Counted from the stretch's first letter, positions 20,408 to 29,533 are shown. The stretch: DNA of 36,174 nucleotides from Arachnia propionica (GCF_003932785.1 NZ_RQYT01000031.1:1-36174), one strand, 5' to 3'. Made by a program: numbers and translations. The notes: generated by a model from the letters alone, not told the origin.

Positions 20408-21939
20408 CAGACCGCGCTCCCGAGCGTTCCCTGCCGCATCGCCATGGCGATGCGCAGTGAGGTGGCGGAAATGACCTCCTCCTCCGCAAGGTCGGCCACC
20501 GTCCAGGCCAGCCGCAACACCTTGTCCACCCCGCGGGCGCTGAGCTGTCCCCGGGCGAGGGCCCGCTCGAGCGGGGCAACGTCCTCTGGGAGCGGAAGCT
20601 CCCTCCTGATGAAGGGGCCGGGGACCTCGCCGTTGGTGCGCCACGGGGTGCCGGCCAGCCGGCGTCGTTGTCGATCCCGGGCCGCCGCGACCCGTTCAGC
20701 GATCGTCGCGCTGCCCTCCGGGGGAGGTCCTTCGGTGGAGACGATGCTCTGCCGGATGGGCAGCATCTGGTGCCGGATGTCGATGCGGTCCATCACCGGC
20801 CCGGTGAGCCGTTCCTGGTACCGCCGCACCGTCACCGGGGCGCACGTGCACTCCTTGCCCACCACCCCGGCGAAGCCACAGGGACACGGGTTGGCCGCCA
20901 GTACCAGCTGGAAACTGGCCGGGTACCGGACCTGCCCGCTCGCCCTGCCGATGGTGACCCAGCCGCATTCGAGCGGGGTCCGGAGACTGTCCAGGATCCG
21001 GGCCCCGAACTCCGGGGCCTCGTCGAGGAACAGCACGCCTCGATGGGCGAGCGAGATCGCCCCTGGGCGCACCACACGGGCACCTCCTCCGATGATGGCC
21101 GCCGCGCTCGACGAATGGTGCGGGTCCGCGTAGGGCGGTCGGAGCAGGAGCCCCGAGCTCAGGTCCTCACCGGCCAACGAATGAAGGGCCGAGACCTCGA
21201 CGGCCTCGTCGTTGTCCAGCGGCGGGAGGATGCTGGGGAGTCTTGCGGCCAGCATCGTCTTGCCGACCCCGGGGGCGCCGTGGAGAAGCACATGGTGTCG
21301 ACCCGCAGCGGCCACCTCCATGACCCAGCGCCCCTCCGCGTGACCGTGCACGTCGCGGAAATCCTTCACGGGGCTCTCCTCCGCCCCCTCCGTGGGGTCC
21401 GGGGATGGATGGTCGGGTTCAGGGATCTCTCCCCTCAGGACCGCCTGCAACTGCCCGAGGTCCGAGAGGGGCACGCTGCGGATGCCTGGCACCAGGGCCG
21501 CCTCCGCGGCCTGGGAGGCGGGGACGAACGCGGAGTCGAAGCCCGCCCTGCTGGCCGCGAACAGTGCGGGAAGGATCCCTGAGGCACGCCGCAGGCGCCC
21601 GTCCAGGCCCAGTTCTCCCCAGTAGACGTGGCGGCGTGTCGCCGTGGCCGGCACCTGCCCCGTGACGGCCAGCTGGGCCGCAGCGATGGCCAGGTCGTAA
21701 TGGGTCCCCGCCTTGGGGAGGTTGGCCGGTGTCAGGTTGATGGTCACGAGCCCCGAGTGCCACTCCAGGCCGGCTCCCAGCACTGCTGCCCGGACCCGCT
21801 CCTTGGCTTGGGAGAGAGCGGCGTCCGGCAGGCCGACGAGGGCGATCCGGGGCAGGCCACCGCCCCGCGCCACCTCCACCTCGACGGGTTCACCATCGAT
21901 CCCGTTGAGGGCCACGGACCAGGCTGAGGCGGTCAACAT
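20407..21939 (-). CDS. comM: YifB/ComM family Mg-chelatase-like AAA ATPase
   Basis: A 510-residue AAA+ ATPase of the ComM/YifB family; ComM of Vibrio is a branch-migration helicase acting in natural transformation. An N-terminal ChlI-like (Lon-S5-fold) domain spans about 5-165. The Walker A motif GAPGVGKT is at 221-228 and Walker B GVLFLDE at 301-307. The Cys-rich NPCPCGFAG, followed by CTC in a Mg-chelatase insertion, and the C-terminal helical domain (about 415-505) are present. ATG at 21939 was chosen over a much longer upstream frame because it starts the family block MLTASAWSVALNGIDG; it overlaps the yraN stop by 7 bp. Neighbour dprA supports a DNA-uptake or recombination role. Confidence 0.93.
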   Translation of the reverse strand: MLTASAWSVALNGIDGEPVEVEVARGGGLPRIALVGLPDAALSQAKERVRAAVLGAGLEWHSGLVTINLTPANLPKAGTHYDLAIAAAQLAVTGQVPATATRRHVYWGELGLDGRLRRASGILPALFAASRAGFDSAFVPASQAAEAALVPGIRSVPLSDLGQLQAVLRGEIPEPDHPSPDPTEGAEESPVKDFRDVHGHAEGRWVMEVAAAGRHHVLLHGAPGVGKTMLAARLPSILPPLDNDEAVEVSALHSLAGEDLSSGLLLRPPYADPHHSSSAAAIIGGGARVVRPGAISLAHRGVLFLDEAPEFGARILDSLRTPLECGWVTIGRASGQVRYPASFQLVLAANPCPCGFAGVVGKECTCAPVTVRRYQERLTGPVMDRIDIRHQMLPIRQSIVSTEGPPPEGSATIAERVAAARDRQRRRLAGTPWRTNGEVPGPFIRRELPLPEDVAPLERALARGQLSARGVDKVLRLAWTVADLAEEEVISATSLRIAMAMRQGTLGSAV

Positions 21940-22310
21940 CCGTCGATCCCCTTCACGTGTCGTAGCCGCGGCTCCTCCCCGGGGATGAGCAGCACCCCGA
22001 TGGCATCCAGCCGCAACGTCGGGGCCGGGACCGCGTGCTCCGCCAGCCACAGCAGGCAGAGCTGCCGCAGCTTTCCCTGCTTGCGCCATGTCACGGCGTC
22101 GAGTGGGTCGCCGAAACCGAGTCCGGCCCGGGTCTTGACCTCGACGAAGACCAGGGCGTCTGCCTCCGGGTCGAAGGCGACGATGTCCAGTTCCCCGTCC
22201 CGGCATCGCCAGTTCCGGTCGAGGATGTGCCACCCGAGGGTGGCCAGGTGACGCACGGCGAGTTCCTCGCCGCGACGTCCCAGTGCGTGTGGTGCGGTGA
22301 CTGCGTTCAC
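21933..22310 (-). CDS. yraN: YraN family (UPF0102) nuclease-like protein
   Basis: A 125-residue protein of the YraN family, a small PD-(D/E)xK restriction-endonuclease-like fold with unproven activity. The motif residues are visible: GRRGEELAVRHL near the N-terminus, RDGELDIVAFD, and VFVEVKTR, which supply the Glu, Asp and Glu-x-Lys of the core. I chose GTG at 22310, which has GGAGGT five bases upstream and gives the usual MNAVTAPHALGRRGE start; an ATG at 22394 would add 28 unrelated residues. It is first in the translationally overlapping yraN-comM-dprA set, the standard actinobacterial order. Confidence 0.88.
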   Translation of the reverse strand: MNAVTAPHALGRRGEELAVRHLATLGWHILDRNWRCRDGELDIVAFDPEADALVFVEVKTRAGLGFGDPLDAVTWRKQGKLRQLCLLWLAEHAVPAPTLRLDAIGVLLIPGEEPRLRHVKGIDGC

Positions 22311-22370
22311 GATGACCTCCTGCCACTTCCTAGGGCAGGAAAGGTCCCCCAGAACGCTTCTCCACAGCCG

Positions 22371-22458
22371 GTTCCGTGAACAGGGGCATGCCATCCTTGG
22401 AGCTGTCGAAGCCGGTGCTGGTGCAGATCGCTGTCAGGTTTGGCATGCTTCTCGGAAC
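22371..22458. repeat. long-range inverted repeat in the yraN/FAD-oxidoreductase intergenic gap
   Basis: GTTCCG (22371-22376) and GGCATGCC (22385-22392) are matched in reverse by GGCATGC (22442-22448) and CGGAAC (22453-22458). The two paired blocks are separated by an arm of 8 or 4 nt and an approximately 50-nt loop. GGCATGCC is itself palindromic. It lies in the 244-bp divergent region between yraN and the FAD-oxidoreductase gene. It could be a paired binding site for one regulator; no -10/-35 set stood out. Confidence 0.35.
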
Positions 22459-22554
22459 AGGGTCGAGGCGACCACACCCGAGGATCCCGTCGGGCACGAG
22501 GGATCCGGGAGGGCGCGGTGCACCGGCCACCGGATCGCACCTCGGGAGCACACC

Positions 22555-23790
22555 ATGGACACGACAGACCTCACCGCAGACGTCATCGTCGTCGGCGCCG
22601 GCGTCGCAGGCCTCGCAGCGGCACGCCGCCTTCGGGACCTGGAGCACACCGTCACCGTCCTGGAGGCCAGTGACCGCATCGGCGGCCGGATCACCACCGA
22701 TGAGGTGGACGGCTTCCTCGTGGATCGAGGCTTCCAGGTCCTCAATCCTGCCTATCGGCACCTCGGGCGGAGCATCGACGTGTCACGCCTGGGAATGCGT
22801 CCATTCCCGCGGGCCGTTCGGGTGCGTACGGACCACGGTCTCGTCGAGTTGGTCGATCCGACCCGTCGCCCTCAGGCCCTACCCGCGATGCTGAGATCGG
22901 GACTCCTCGGGAAGCAGGATCTGGCGGCCGTGCGCCTGTTGATGCAGCTCCGGGGCGTGGACAGCACCCGAGGGGAGGCCTTCGACCGTGTCGGGTTCAC
23001 CGGCCCCCTGCGCCGCAGGGTCGTCGATCCCTTCCTCTCGGGTGTCGTCTGTGAGCGGGACGGGAGCACGTCCTGGCACCACACGGCTTGGCTGATCGGT
23101 CGTTTCGTCGCCGGCACCCCCGGGCTTCCGAGCGGCGGCATGCGCACCCTTCCGCGTCTCCTGGCCGAAGGGCTCGACGTCCGAACGGGACAGCACGTCA
23201 CCACCATCGAGCCGACTGACGGGCTGGTACGGGTCACAACCCGTGGCGGGGAGGTGCTGTCCTGCCGAATCGTCATCGTCGCCGCTGGCCCGGAGGCGAC
23301 CTGTTCGCTCACCAACCACCCCGCTCCGCCGATGCGAGGCACCCGGACCTTCTGGTTCAGCACCAGTGAATCCCCCAGTGACAGCCCTGCCATTCACATC
23401 GACGGCCGGGAACGAGCCGACGTCGGGCACCCCGTCGTGACCAGCTGCGTCATCAGTCATCTCGCTCCCGAGTACGCCCCGGATGGACAACACCTCGTGG
23501 CAGCACTCACGCTCACCGCTGACAACGACCCCACCGAGGAGAACACCCGCCATCACCTCTCCGAGCTCTTCGGCGTCGACACGGGGCCATGGCGGATGAT
23601 CGCGACCCAGGACATCCCGGGGACCCTGCCCGCCGTGTTGCCGGGAGAAGCGGCAGGGCCACGCGTCGAACGCAACGGGGCTGTCATCTCGTGCGGGGAC
23701 CACTTCGGCAATGCCTCCACCGACGGCGCCATGGCCTCCGGACATCAGGCCGCCCGGCTGGCCGCCCAGGTGATTCGGAACCCGATGTGA
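22555..23790 (+). CDS. FAD-dependent oxidoreductase, amine oxidase / phytoene-desaturase-like
   Basis: A 411-residue flavoprotein. The N-terminal dinucleotide fold has VVGAGVAGLAAA (GxGxxG at 14-19), an acidic ribose-binding LEAS and DRIGGR. A C-terminal FAD contact region reads SCGDHFGNASTDGAMASG. This is the NAD(P)-binding/amine-oxidase-like superfamily that includes carotene desaturases and monoamine oxidases; the substrate cannot be told. HHTAWLIGRFVAGTPGLPSGGMRTLP resembles actinobacterial family members of unknown substrate. ATG at 22555 has GGGAG nearby. It stands directly upstream of the photolyase gene on the same strand, 109 bp apart, which may reflect shared light or oxidative-stress control; a hairpin lies between them. 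Confidence 0.8.
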   Translation: MDTTDLTADVIVVGAGVAGLAAARRLRDLEHTVTVLEASDRIGGRITTDEVDGFLVDRGFQVLNPAYRHLGRSIDVSRLGMRPFPRAVRVRTDHGLVELVDPTRRPQALPAMLRSGLLGKQDLAAVRLLMQLRGVDSTRGEAFDRVGFTGPLRRRVVDPFLSGVVCERDGSTSWHHTAWLIGRFVAGTPGLPSGGMRTLPRLLAEGLDVRTGQHVTTIEPTDGLVRVTTRGGEVLSCRIVIVAAGPEATCSLTNHPAPPMRGTRTFWFSTSESPSDSPAIHIDGRERADVGHPVVTSCVISHLAPEYAPDGQHLVAALTLTADNDPTEENTRHHLSELFGVDTGPWRMIATQDIPGTLPAVLPGEAAGPRVERNGAVISCGDHFGNASTDGAMASGHQAARLAAQVIRNPM

Positions 23791-23814
23791 GACCCGGGAG
23801 CCGTCCGACATTCC

Positions 23815-23834
23815 GCCGGGACGCTCGTCCCGGC
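23815..23834 (+). terminator. hairpin between the FAD-oxidoreductase and photolyase genes
   Basis: GCCGGGAC (23815-23822) and GTCCCGGC (23827-23834) form a perfect 8-bp stem with a GCTC loop, 24 bp after the oxidoreductase stop. It is terminator-like; a weak CTTT run follows some 15 nt later. It suggests that the photolyase has its own promoter, or that readthrough is partial. Confidence 0.55.
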
Positions 23835-23899
23835 TGCCCGTCCCACGTCGCTTTCCCCGGACGCGATCACGGCCACGGCAACGACCCGGGAGGACACCC

Positions 23900-25321
23900 A
23901 TGACGACGTTGCTGTGGCTCCGCGACGACCTGAGGCTGACCGATCACGAGGCGCTGAGCGCCTCCAGCGACGACGCCAGGGCGCACGATGGGTGCGTGGT
24001 CGCCCTGTGGATCCGGGAGCAACTCCCGGACTCGGCGGAACCCGGGCTGGGGGCACGTCCGCTGGGGGCACGTCCGCTGGGGGCGGCCAGCCGCTGGTGG
24101 ACCCACCGCAGCCTGGCCGAACTGGCGCCCCGACTTGCCGAACTCGGCATCCCCCTGTTGTTCACCCGAGGGGATCCACGCGAGATCGTCCCCCGGGTGG
24201 CCCACGCGCTGGGTGCCTCCACCGTGCGATGGTCACGTCGCTACGCCCCGGGCGCCAGAGCCTTGGATGCCATGGTGAAGAGCGCCGTCCTCCAGAGCGG
24301 GATCCGGGCCCACAGCCATCCGGGAGCGCTGCTCGTCGAACCCTGGCTGGTCTCCACCGCCTCGGGCGGTCATTACAGCGTCTTCACGCCATTCCATCGA
24401 GCCGCAGCAGCGGTTCCGACGGGCCCACTTCGTGCCGTTCCCTCACTCCTGCCAGAGCCTGACGCGGCAATCCGTGACGCCATGGCACGCCTCGCGGCGG
24501 ACCGCGTCACCTGCTCCCTCGACGAGCTGGGCCTGCTCGACCACAGCCCACCGTGGTGGCGTGACACCGTGGAACAGCACTGGTGTCCGGGGGAACTGGC
24601 TGCCCTGGAGCGACTCGACAGGACGAACACCTGGCTGGGGTCCTACGCCACGAGTCGGGACCTGCCCGCCGACCCCGATTCGACGAGCAGGCTCTCCCCC
24701 CATCTCAGGTCTGGGGAGATCTCCCCCAGAACACTGCTCCTGGCGGCCCAGGGCCGATCCCTGCCATCGAAGGATGTGACGGCCTGGGTCAGGCAGTTGT
24801 ACTGGCGGGAGTTCTGTTGGCACCTGACCTACCACGTCCCGAATCTGCGGCACCGCCCGCTGCGCCAGCGTTTCGAGGACTTCCCGTACCAGGAGTCGCC
24901 GGAGTTGCTGCGTGCCTGGCAGCGGGGGCACACAGGCATCGACCTGGTCGATGCGGGCATGCTCGAGCTGTGGCACACCGGTTGGATGCACAATCGCGTC
25001 CGTATGGTCACCGCATCACTCCTCACCAAGAACATGTTGCAACCATGGTGGCTCGGGGAGCAGTGGTTCTGGGACACCCTGGTGGATGCCGACGAGGCCA
25101 ACAACCCGGTCCAGTGGCAGTGGGTGGCCGGGTGCGGCGCTGACGCAGCCCCGTACTTCCGGGTGTTCAACCCGGACCTGCAGGCCCGGCGGCATGACCC
25201 GGACAATCGCTACATCGGACGATGGCTGTCGCTTCGGGAACCGGGTGGCATCACCCCCGTGGTGGATCTCGCGGAGTCCCGTCGAGCAGCCCTCGAGGCC
25301 TATGAGATCATCCGGGACTGA
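23900..25321 (+). CDS. phr: deoxyribodipyrimidine photolyase
   Basis: A 473-residue cryptochrome/photolyase family enzyme that uses FADH- and blue light to split cyclobutane pyrimidine dimers. The N-terminal antenna-binding alpha/beta domain begins MTTLLWLRDDLRLTDHEAL. The FAD domain has TSRLSPHL at 262-269, WREFCWHLTYH, the GHTGIDLVDAGML and TGWMHNRVRM blocks, DADEANNPVQWQW at 396-408, and AAPYFRVFNP from 416. These fit a class I CPD photolyase rather than a (6-4) enzyme or plant-type cryptochrome. ATG at 23900 follows GGGAGG. An in-frame LGARP repeat interrupts the first domain at about residues 50-60. Length is normal. Confidence 0.93.
   Translation: MTTLLWLRDDLRLTDHEALSASSDDARAHDGCVVALWIREQLPDSAEPGLGARPLGARPLGAASRWWTHRSLAELAPRLAELGIPLLFTRGDPREIVPRVAHALGASTVRWSRRYAPGARALDAMVKSAVLQSGIRAHSHPGALLVEPWLVSTASGGHYSVFTPFHRAAAAVPTGPLRAVPSLLPEPDAAIRDAMARLAADRVTCSLDELGLLDHSPPWWRDTVEQHWCPGELAALERLDRTNTWLGSYATSRDLPADPDSTSRLSPHLRSGEISPRTLLLAAQGRSLPSKDVTAWVRQLYWREFCWHLTYHVPNLRHRPLRQRFEDFPYQESPELLRAWQRGHTGIDLVDAGMLELWHTGWMHNRVRMVTASLLTKNMLQPWWLGEQWFWDTLVDADEANNPVQWQWVAGCGADAAPYFRVFNPDLQARRHDPDNRYIGRWLSLREPGGITPVVDLAESRRAALEAYEIIRD
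24047..24084 (+). repeat. in-frame 15-bp tandem repeat within the photolyase gene
   Basis: CTGGGGGCACGTCCG occurs twice in tandem (24047-24061 and 24062-24076) with a partial third copy (24077-24084). It encodes LGARP-LGARP-LGA in the N-terminal domain. Because the unit is 15 bp, copy-number changes would keep the frame. It sits in what is probably a surface loop. Confidence 0.85.
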
Positions 25322-25391
25322 CCTCGGGAATCTCAGGTGGTCATGGGGACACTCCCGGGACCACAGTGGATGTGCCCGTCCGCGCACCCTC

Positions 25392-25397
25392 TAACAT
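25392..25397 (+). promoter_or_regulatory. -10 element for a probably leaderless peptidase mRNA
   Basis: TAACAT ends 7 nt before the ATG at 25405, with no Shine-Dalgarno between. The spacing matches the elements upstream of leuB and the zincin gene. Confidence 0.55.
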
Positions 25398-25404
25398 GTC
25401 GGTC

Positions 25405-27342
25405 ATGCGCCCCGACCAACTGGATGCCATGCCGATCCTGTCCCGCCCCACGCTCCATCCCAGTGGGGATCATGCGGTGGTGGCCGTTTCCCACGCCAGC
25501 TTCAGGGTCGACGACCAGGTCGGTCAGCTGTGGCGCGTCCCCCTCGACGGTGGTCGGTGTCGGCGGATCACCCGCGGCTATCACGACACCTCACCCCGTT
25601 TCTCCCCCGACGGGAGGCTGTTGGCTTTTCTGCGTCGCCATCCCGGCACCCCGGCCCAGCTGTTCGTCGCCCCCGCGGCCGGAGGGGAGCCCGTCCAGGT
25701 CACCGATCAGCCCTTGGGGGTGTCCTCCTTCAGCTTCTCGGATGACTCGTCCCGTGTGGTGTTCATCGCCCGGGTCCCCGAGCAGGGACGGTACGGCACC
25801 GTCGAGGACATCGACGCGGCCCACGAATCCCCGCGGGCCTTCAGCCAGTTCCAGACCAGGCACAACGGGCTCGGGTGGTTCCGCGACCGCCCGGCCCAGG
25901 TGTTCACGGTCACGCTCCCGGATCCCGAGGACGAACCCCATCTCACACCGAGCGGTCAGGGCGAGGTCCACGGCATCGAGGAGGGCTCGGAGTTCCCCGA
26001 GGCCATCCGGATGACCCAGGACGACCTCGACTGGGCCACCCCCATCCTCGACGCGGACGGCGCCGTCATCGCGGCGGCGAACCGCCGGGGCGATCACACG
26101 CTGGCCAGCGACCTGTGGCGCCTGCGTCAGGGCCACGAACCGGTCTGCCTCACCCCGGAGCTGACCACGGACACCCACTCCCCGTGCCGGTCGGGCGACC
26201 GCCTGTACTTCGCGGCGGGGGACCTGGGGGACGGCATCGACTTCGTCGGCCACCACCCCACGGTGTGGCTGGCTGACGAACCCTCCCGGCAGCTGGAGGA
26301 TCTCACCGTGGTGGGGCCCTTCGCCGCCATGTCGGAGGGGAGGATCGTCGTTCCCACCGCGCACCGCGGCACCCAACGTGCCGTGATCGTCTCCCCGGAT
26401 GCCACGCACACCATCGAGGACGACACCTGGGACGTGGAGGCCGTGGCCGCCGCCGGTGACGTCGTCGTCGCGACGGTGACGAGCGCCACGAGCACCGGCG
26501 AGCTGGCGGTGCTCCGGGAGGGACGCTGGGAGGTGCTCACCGATTTCGGCGCGGCTCTCGGCGGGGCCGCGCGACCCCGGGAGCTGCACGCCACCGCCCC
26601 CGACGGGTACCCCGTGCACGGCTGGCTGCTCACCCCCGCCGGTCCCGGACCCCATCCCGTGCTGCTCATGATCCACGGCGGCCCCTACAGCGCCTACCGC
26701 CGGACCTTCTTCGACGAGGCCCAGGTGGCCGTGGCGGCAGGGTACGCCGTGGTGATGTGCAACCCCCGGGGCTCCTGGGGCTACGGCACCGACCACGGCA
26801 GGGCGATCAAGGGCGACATGGGCAACCTCGATGCCAAGGATGTGCTCGCCTTCCTCGACCACTGCCTCACGGTCGAGGCCTCCCTCGACGCCGACCGGGT
26901 CGGCATCATGGGCGGCTCCTACGGTGGTTTCCTCACCGCCTGGATCATCGCTCACGAGCACCGGTTCCGTGCTGCCATCGTGGAACGTGCCTTCCTCGAC
27001 ACCTGGAGCTTCATCGGCTCCTCCGACATCGGCTGGTTCTTCCCCCAGCAGTACACCAGCCCTGACCACGCCGAGGCGGACCGTCAATCACCCATGAACC
27101 TGGCCCACCGGGTGAGGACCCCCACGCTGGTGATCCACTCCGAGCAGGATCTGCGTTGCCCCATCCATCAGGGACTCCAGTACCACGCGCTGTTGAAGCA
27201 GGCGGGGGTGGAAACGGAGATGCTGGTGTTCCCCGGGGAGAACCACGAACTGACCCGTTCGGGTACGCCGTGGCACCGGCGGCAGCGCTTCGAGGCGGTC
27301 ATGGCCTTCTGGGCGAAGCACCTGCCGGTGCGTCAGCCCTGA
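25405..27342 (+). CDS. S9 family prolyl oligopeptidase / acylaminoacyl-peptidase-like
   Basis: A 645-residue serine peptidase. The N-terminal two-thirds is a beta-propeller with WD40-like/TolB-type repeats (RLLAFLRR, DDSSRVVFIA) that gates the active site. The C-terminal alpha/beta-hydrolase domain (from about 390) holds the catalytic triad: S505 in GGSYGGF, D582 in HSEQDLRCP and H614 in GENHEL. HGGPYSAY is the oxyanion region. There is no signal peptide, so it is likely cytoplasmic and active on short peptides. I chose ATG at 25405 because a TAACAT -10 element ends 7 nt upstream; the frame is open to 25366 but without supporting signals. Its stop overlaps the convergent DUF2469 gene by 10 bp. 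Confidence 0.9.
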   Translation: MRPDQLDAMPILSRPTLHPSGDHAVVAVSHASFRVDDQVGQLWRVPLDGGRCRRITRGYHDTSPRFSPDGRLLAFLRRHPGTPAQLFVAPAAGGEPVQVTDQPLGVSSFSFSDDSSRVVFIARVPEQGRYGTVEDIDAAHESPRAFSQFQTRHNGLGWFRDRPAQVFTVTLPDPEDEPHLTPSGQGEVHGIEEGSEFPEAIRMTQDDLDWATPILDADGAVIAAANRRGDHTLASDLWRLRQGHEPVCLTPELTTDTHSPCRSGDRLYFAAGDLGDGIDFVGHHPTVWLADEPSRQLEDLTVVGPFAAMSEGRIVVPTAHRGTQRAVIVSPDATHTIEDDTWDVEAVAAAGDVVVATVTSATSTGELAVLREGRWEVLTDFGAALGGAARPRELHATAPDGYPVHGWLLTPAGPGPHPVLLMIHGGPYSAYRRTFFDEAQVAVAAGYAVVMCNPRGSWGYGTDHGRAIKGDMGNLDAKDVLAFLDHCLTVEASLDADRVGIMGGSYGGFLTAWIIAHEHRFRAAIVERAFLDTWSFIGSSDIGWFFPQQYTSPDHAEADRQSPMNLAHRVRTPTLVIHSEQDLRCPIHQGLQYHALLKQAGVETEMLVFPGENHELTRSGTPWHRRQRFEAVMAFWAKHLPVRQP

Positions 27343-27644
27343 TCCGGTACCTGGAAGTCCGAATGGGCGATCTCCTCGATGGAGACGTCACGGAAGGTGA
27401 GCACCTTCGCCGACTTCACGAAGCGGGCCGGGCGGTACATGTCCCACACCCACGCGTCGCCCATCGACACCTCGTAGTAGACGTCCCCACCCTCGGTGCG
27501 GACCTTGAGGTCGACGGCGTTGCACAGGTAGAAGCGACGTTCGGTCTCCACCGCATAGGTGAAGATGCTGACCACGTCCTTGTACTCGTGGTAGAGGTCA
27601 AGCTCCAGCTTGCTCTCGTACTGCTCCAGCTCTTCTGCGCTCAT
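27333..27644 (-). CDS. DUF2469 family protein
   Basis: A 103-residue protein of the actinobacterial DUF2469 family (PF10611), found almost always next to rnhB; its function is unknown. The N-terminal block [24 protein letters not shown] is diagnostic in look, and aromatic residues ([17 protein letters not shown]) dominate the middle. There is no membrane segment or signal. ATG at 27644 overlaps the rnhB stop as ATGA, so it is translationally coupled to RNase HII. Its 3' end overlaps the S9 peptidase gene by 10 bp, tail to tail, with no terminator between. Confidence 0.9.
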   Translation of the reverse strand: MSAEELEQYESKLELDLYHEYKDVVSIFTYAVETERRFYLCNAVDLKVRTEGGDVYYEVSMGDAWVWDMYRPARFVKSAKVLTFRDVSIEEIAHSDFQVPDQG

Positions 27645-28261
27645 GGTGAGCCCACTCTAGCCGCATCCGCGACGCACGAGTAGCTCATGCGGTGGAGCGT
27701 CGTCGGTCCGAGCTCGGCCAGGGCCTTGATGTGGGCCTGGGTGCAGTAACCCTTGTGGCCGGCCAGGCCGTAGCCGGGGAACTCCGCGTCGTGGGCCACC
27801 ATCATGGCGTCCCGCGTCACCTTGGCGACGATCGATGCGGCACTCACACACGCCGCCACCTTGTCGCCCTTCCACACCGCCAGTCCCGGGATGCCCAGGC
27901 CATCGACGGGGAACCCGTCGGTCAGGACGAAGGCGGGACGCACCGACAGTCGGGCGACGGCCCGACGCATCCCCTGGATGTCCGCCTCATGCATGCCCAA
28001 CGCGTCGCACTCGGCCGCCTCCACACGGACCCACGACACGGCGAGGGCCTGCTCGAGGATCCGCTCGCACAGGGCCTCCCGTTTCCTCGCGGTGAGGGCC
28101 TTGGAGTCGTCGAGACCGGCAATGGGGCGCCCGGGATCGAGGATCACCGCGGCCGCGACGAGTGGGCCCGCGCAGGCCCCACGCCCGGCCTCGTCGACAC
28201 CGGCCACGGGGGCCAGCCCGGAGTCGGCGAGGAGTTGTTCGTATCCGCCGCCGGTCAACAC
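27641..28261 (-). CDS. rnhB: ribonuclease HII
   Basis: A 206-residue RNase HII, which removes ribonucleotides and RNA from RNA-DNA hybrids. The first catalytic pair D23-E24 is in [17 protein letters not shown] follows at 51-54. A third acidic residue, D115, is in FVLTDGFPV, and D151 lies after the ASIVAKVTR block. The N-terminus is ambiguous: GTG at 28261 (7 bp overlap with the lepB stop) or TTG at 28258 (4 bp overlap, TTGA), and neither has a strong Shine-Dalgarno. I took GTG. The frame extends much further upstream, but that part is antisense-like filler inside lepB. Co-transcribed with lepB and DUF2469. Confidence 0.93.
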   Translation of the reverse strand: MLTGGGYEQLLADSGLAPVAGVDEAGRGACAGPLVAAAVILDPGRPIAGLDDSKALTARKREALCERILEQALAVSWVRVEAAECDALGMHEADIQGMRRAVARLSVRPAFVLTDGFPVDGLGIPGLAVWKGDKVAACVSAASIVAKVTRDAMMVAHDAEFPGYGLAGHKGYCTQAHIKALAELGPTTLHRMSYSCVADAARVGSP

Positions 28262-29043
28262 CCCGGCGGGGCTTCCAGGATGACGGGATCGGCGGGGGGC
28301 GGCTCCGTCGGGTCGGGAACCGAGGCGTAGACCTCCGGCACCCGGAACGTGGCGAGTCGGTCGAGCGGCGCGACGATCGCGACGGCGGCCCCCACGACCT
28401 TGTCCCGTGGGACGAAGGCGGCCGCTCCCTTCACGCCTGAGGTTCCGTCCTGCTGCAGCCGGCATCGGGAGTCCGCCGAGGCGTTGCGATGGTCCCCCAT
28501 GACGAACAGGTGTCCCTCGGGAACCACGACGTCGAAGGTCACGCTGGAGGGGACCACCTGGACCCCGCTCTCGGTGAAGAGATAGCTGCTCTCGTCGATC
28601 GCGGTTCCGTTCACGGTCACCGCACCGTCCTCGGTGCAGCACTTGACCCGGTCACCGGGCATGCCGATGACACGTTTGATGAGGTACTCGACCCCGGAGT
28701 TCGGGAGGATCCCGATGAACTCGAGGACCTGCTTGGCCGGGCTCGTGTCCTTCGTCGACGGTGGCAGCCAGGTGCCGGGATCGGCGAAGACGACGACGTC
28801 GCCCCGCTGGAAGCCGCCGATCTTGGAGACGATGACACGATCGCCGACCTGCAGCGTGTTCTCCATGGAGCCGCTGGGGATGACGAACATCTGCGCGATG
28901 AAGCTCCGCATCACGATGATGATGACGAGAGCAACCGCCAGGAGGGCGCCGATCTCCCCCACCGCCCCCAGGATCTTGCGTCCGAGGGATCGCGGTCGCT
29001 TCTCCGCGGTCGTTTCGGGGGCGGTCTCCTCAGCCTCGCTCAC
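28255..29043 (-). CDS. lepB: type I signal peptidase
   Basis: A 262-residue membrane serine protease that removes signal peptides from secreted proteins. A charged N-terminus is followed by one membrane segment (about 31-46) and the catalytic domain. S59 in IPSGSM and K123 in [12 protein letters not shown] form the Ser-Lys dyad, and [11 protein letters not shown] is the conserved box E. I chose GTG at 29043, which has GAAGGAG six bases upstream; a TTG at 29061 is less likely. It is the first gene of lepB-rnhB-DUF2469, separated from rplS by a strong terminator, and a TAGGGT in the terminator loop (29093-29088) may be its -10 element. Confidence 0.94.
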   Translation of the reverse strand: MSEAEETAPETTAEKRPRSLGRKILGAVGEIGALLAVALVIIIVMRSFIAQMFVIPSGSMENTLQVGDRVIVSKIGGFQRGDVVVFADPGTWLPPSTKDTSPAKQVLEFIGILPNSGVEYLIKRVIGMPGDRVKCCTEDGAVTVNGTAIDESSYLFTESGVQVVPSSVTFDVVVPEGHLFVMGDHRNASADSRCRLQQDGTSGVKGAAAFVPRDKVVGAAVAIVAPLDRLATFRVPEVYASVPDPTEPPPADPVILEAPPGC

Positions 29044-29067
29044 TGTTACTCCTTCAGACAACGAAAC

Positions 29068-29105
29068 GGCCCGCGCCGTCGGGACTCACCCTACCGGCGC
29101 GGGCC
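29068..29105 (-). terminator. terminator after rplS
   Basis: A perfect 11-bp stem, GGCCCGCGCCG (29105-29095, minus strand) with CGGCGCGGGCC (29078-29068), has a 16-nt loop. It is followed by a T-rich stretch, GTTTCGTTGT. It separates the rplS transcript from lepB. Confidence 0.8.
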
Positions 29106-29182
29106 TGGTACGAGCATGTGGGAAGCGCGGAGAGGCGGAAACCACTGCGGTCACCCCGGTGCCCCTGTCCGCGCATCCCCTC

Positions 29183-29533
29183 TCAGGCGCGCTTCTCCTT
29201 GATCTTCGCAGCCTTGCCGCGCAGACCCCGCAGGTAGTAGAGCTTGGCGCGACGCACGTCGCCGCGGCGCTCCACCTCGATCTTCTCGATGATGGGGCTG
29301 TGGAGCGGGAAGGTGCGCTCGATGCCGACGCCGAAGCTGACCTTGCGGACCGTGAAGGCCTCCTGGACGCCACCGGCGTTGCGGGCGATCACGACACCGG
29401 CGAAGACCTGGATACGGGAGCGGTTGCCCTCGATGACTCGCACGTGCACGCGCACGGAGTCACCGGCACGGAACTCGGGCACATCGGTGCGGAGCGAGGC
29501 CTCGTCGATGGCCTTGATGATCGGGTTGGTCAT
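29183..29533 (-). CDS. rplS: 50S ribosomal protein L19
   Basis: A 116-residue L19 of normal size, at the 30S-50S interface. The family blocks [27 protein letters not shown] and the C-terminal [18 protein letters not shown] are intact. ATG at 29533 has GAGGAAC upstream and gives [11 protein letters not shown] 120-nt leader runs from a possible promoter near 29653-29682 to the start. In most actinobacteria rplS follows trmD directly; here sdhCAB lies between. Confidence 0.98.
   Translation of the reverse strand: MTNPIIKAIDEASLRTDVPEFRAGDSVRVHVRVIEGNRSRIQVFAGVVIARNAGGVQEAFTVRKVSFGVGIERTFPLHSPIIEKIEVERRGDVRRAKLYYLRGLRGKAAKIKEKRA

Noticed and set aside
24047-24084. Assembly error or frameshift in the photolyase gene
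   Set aside because: The repeat unit is 15 bp, the frame is kept, and all downstream photolyase motifs follow in order.
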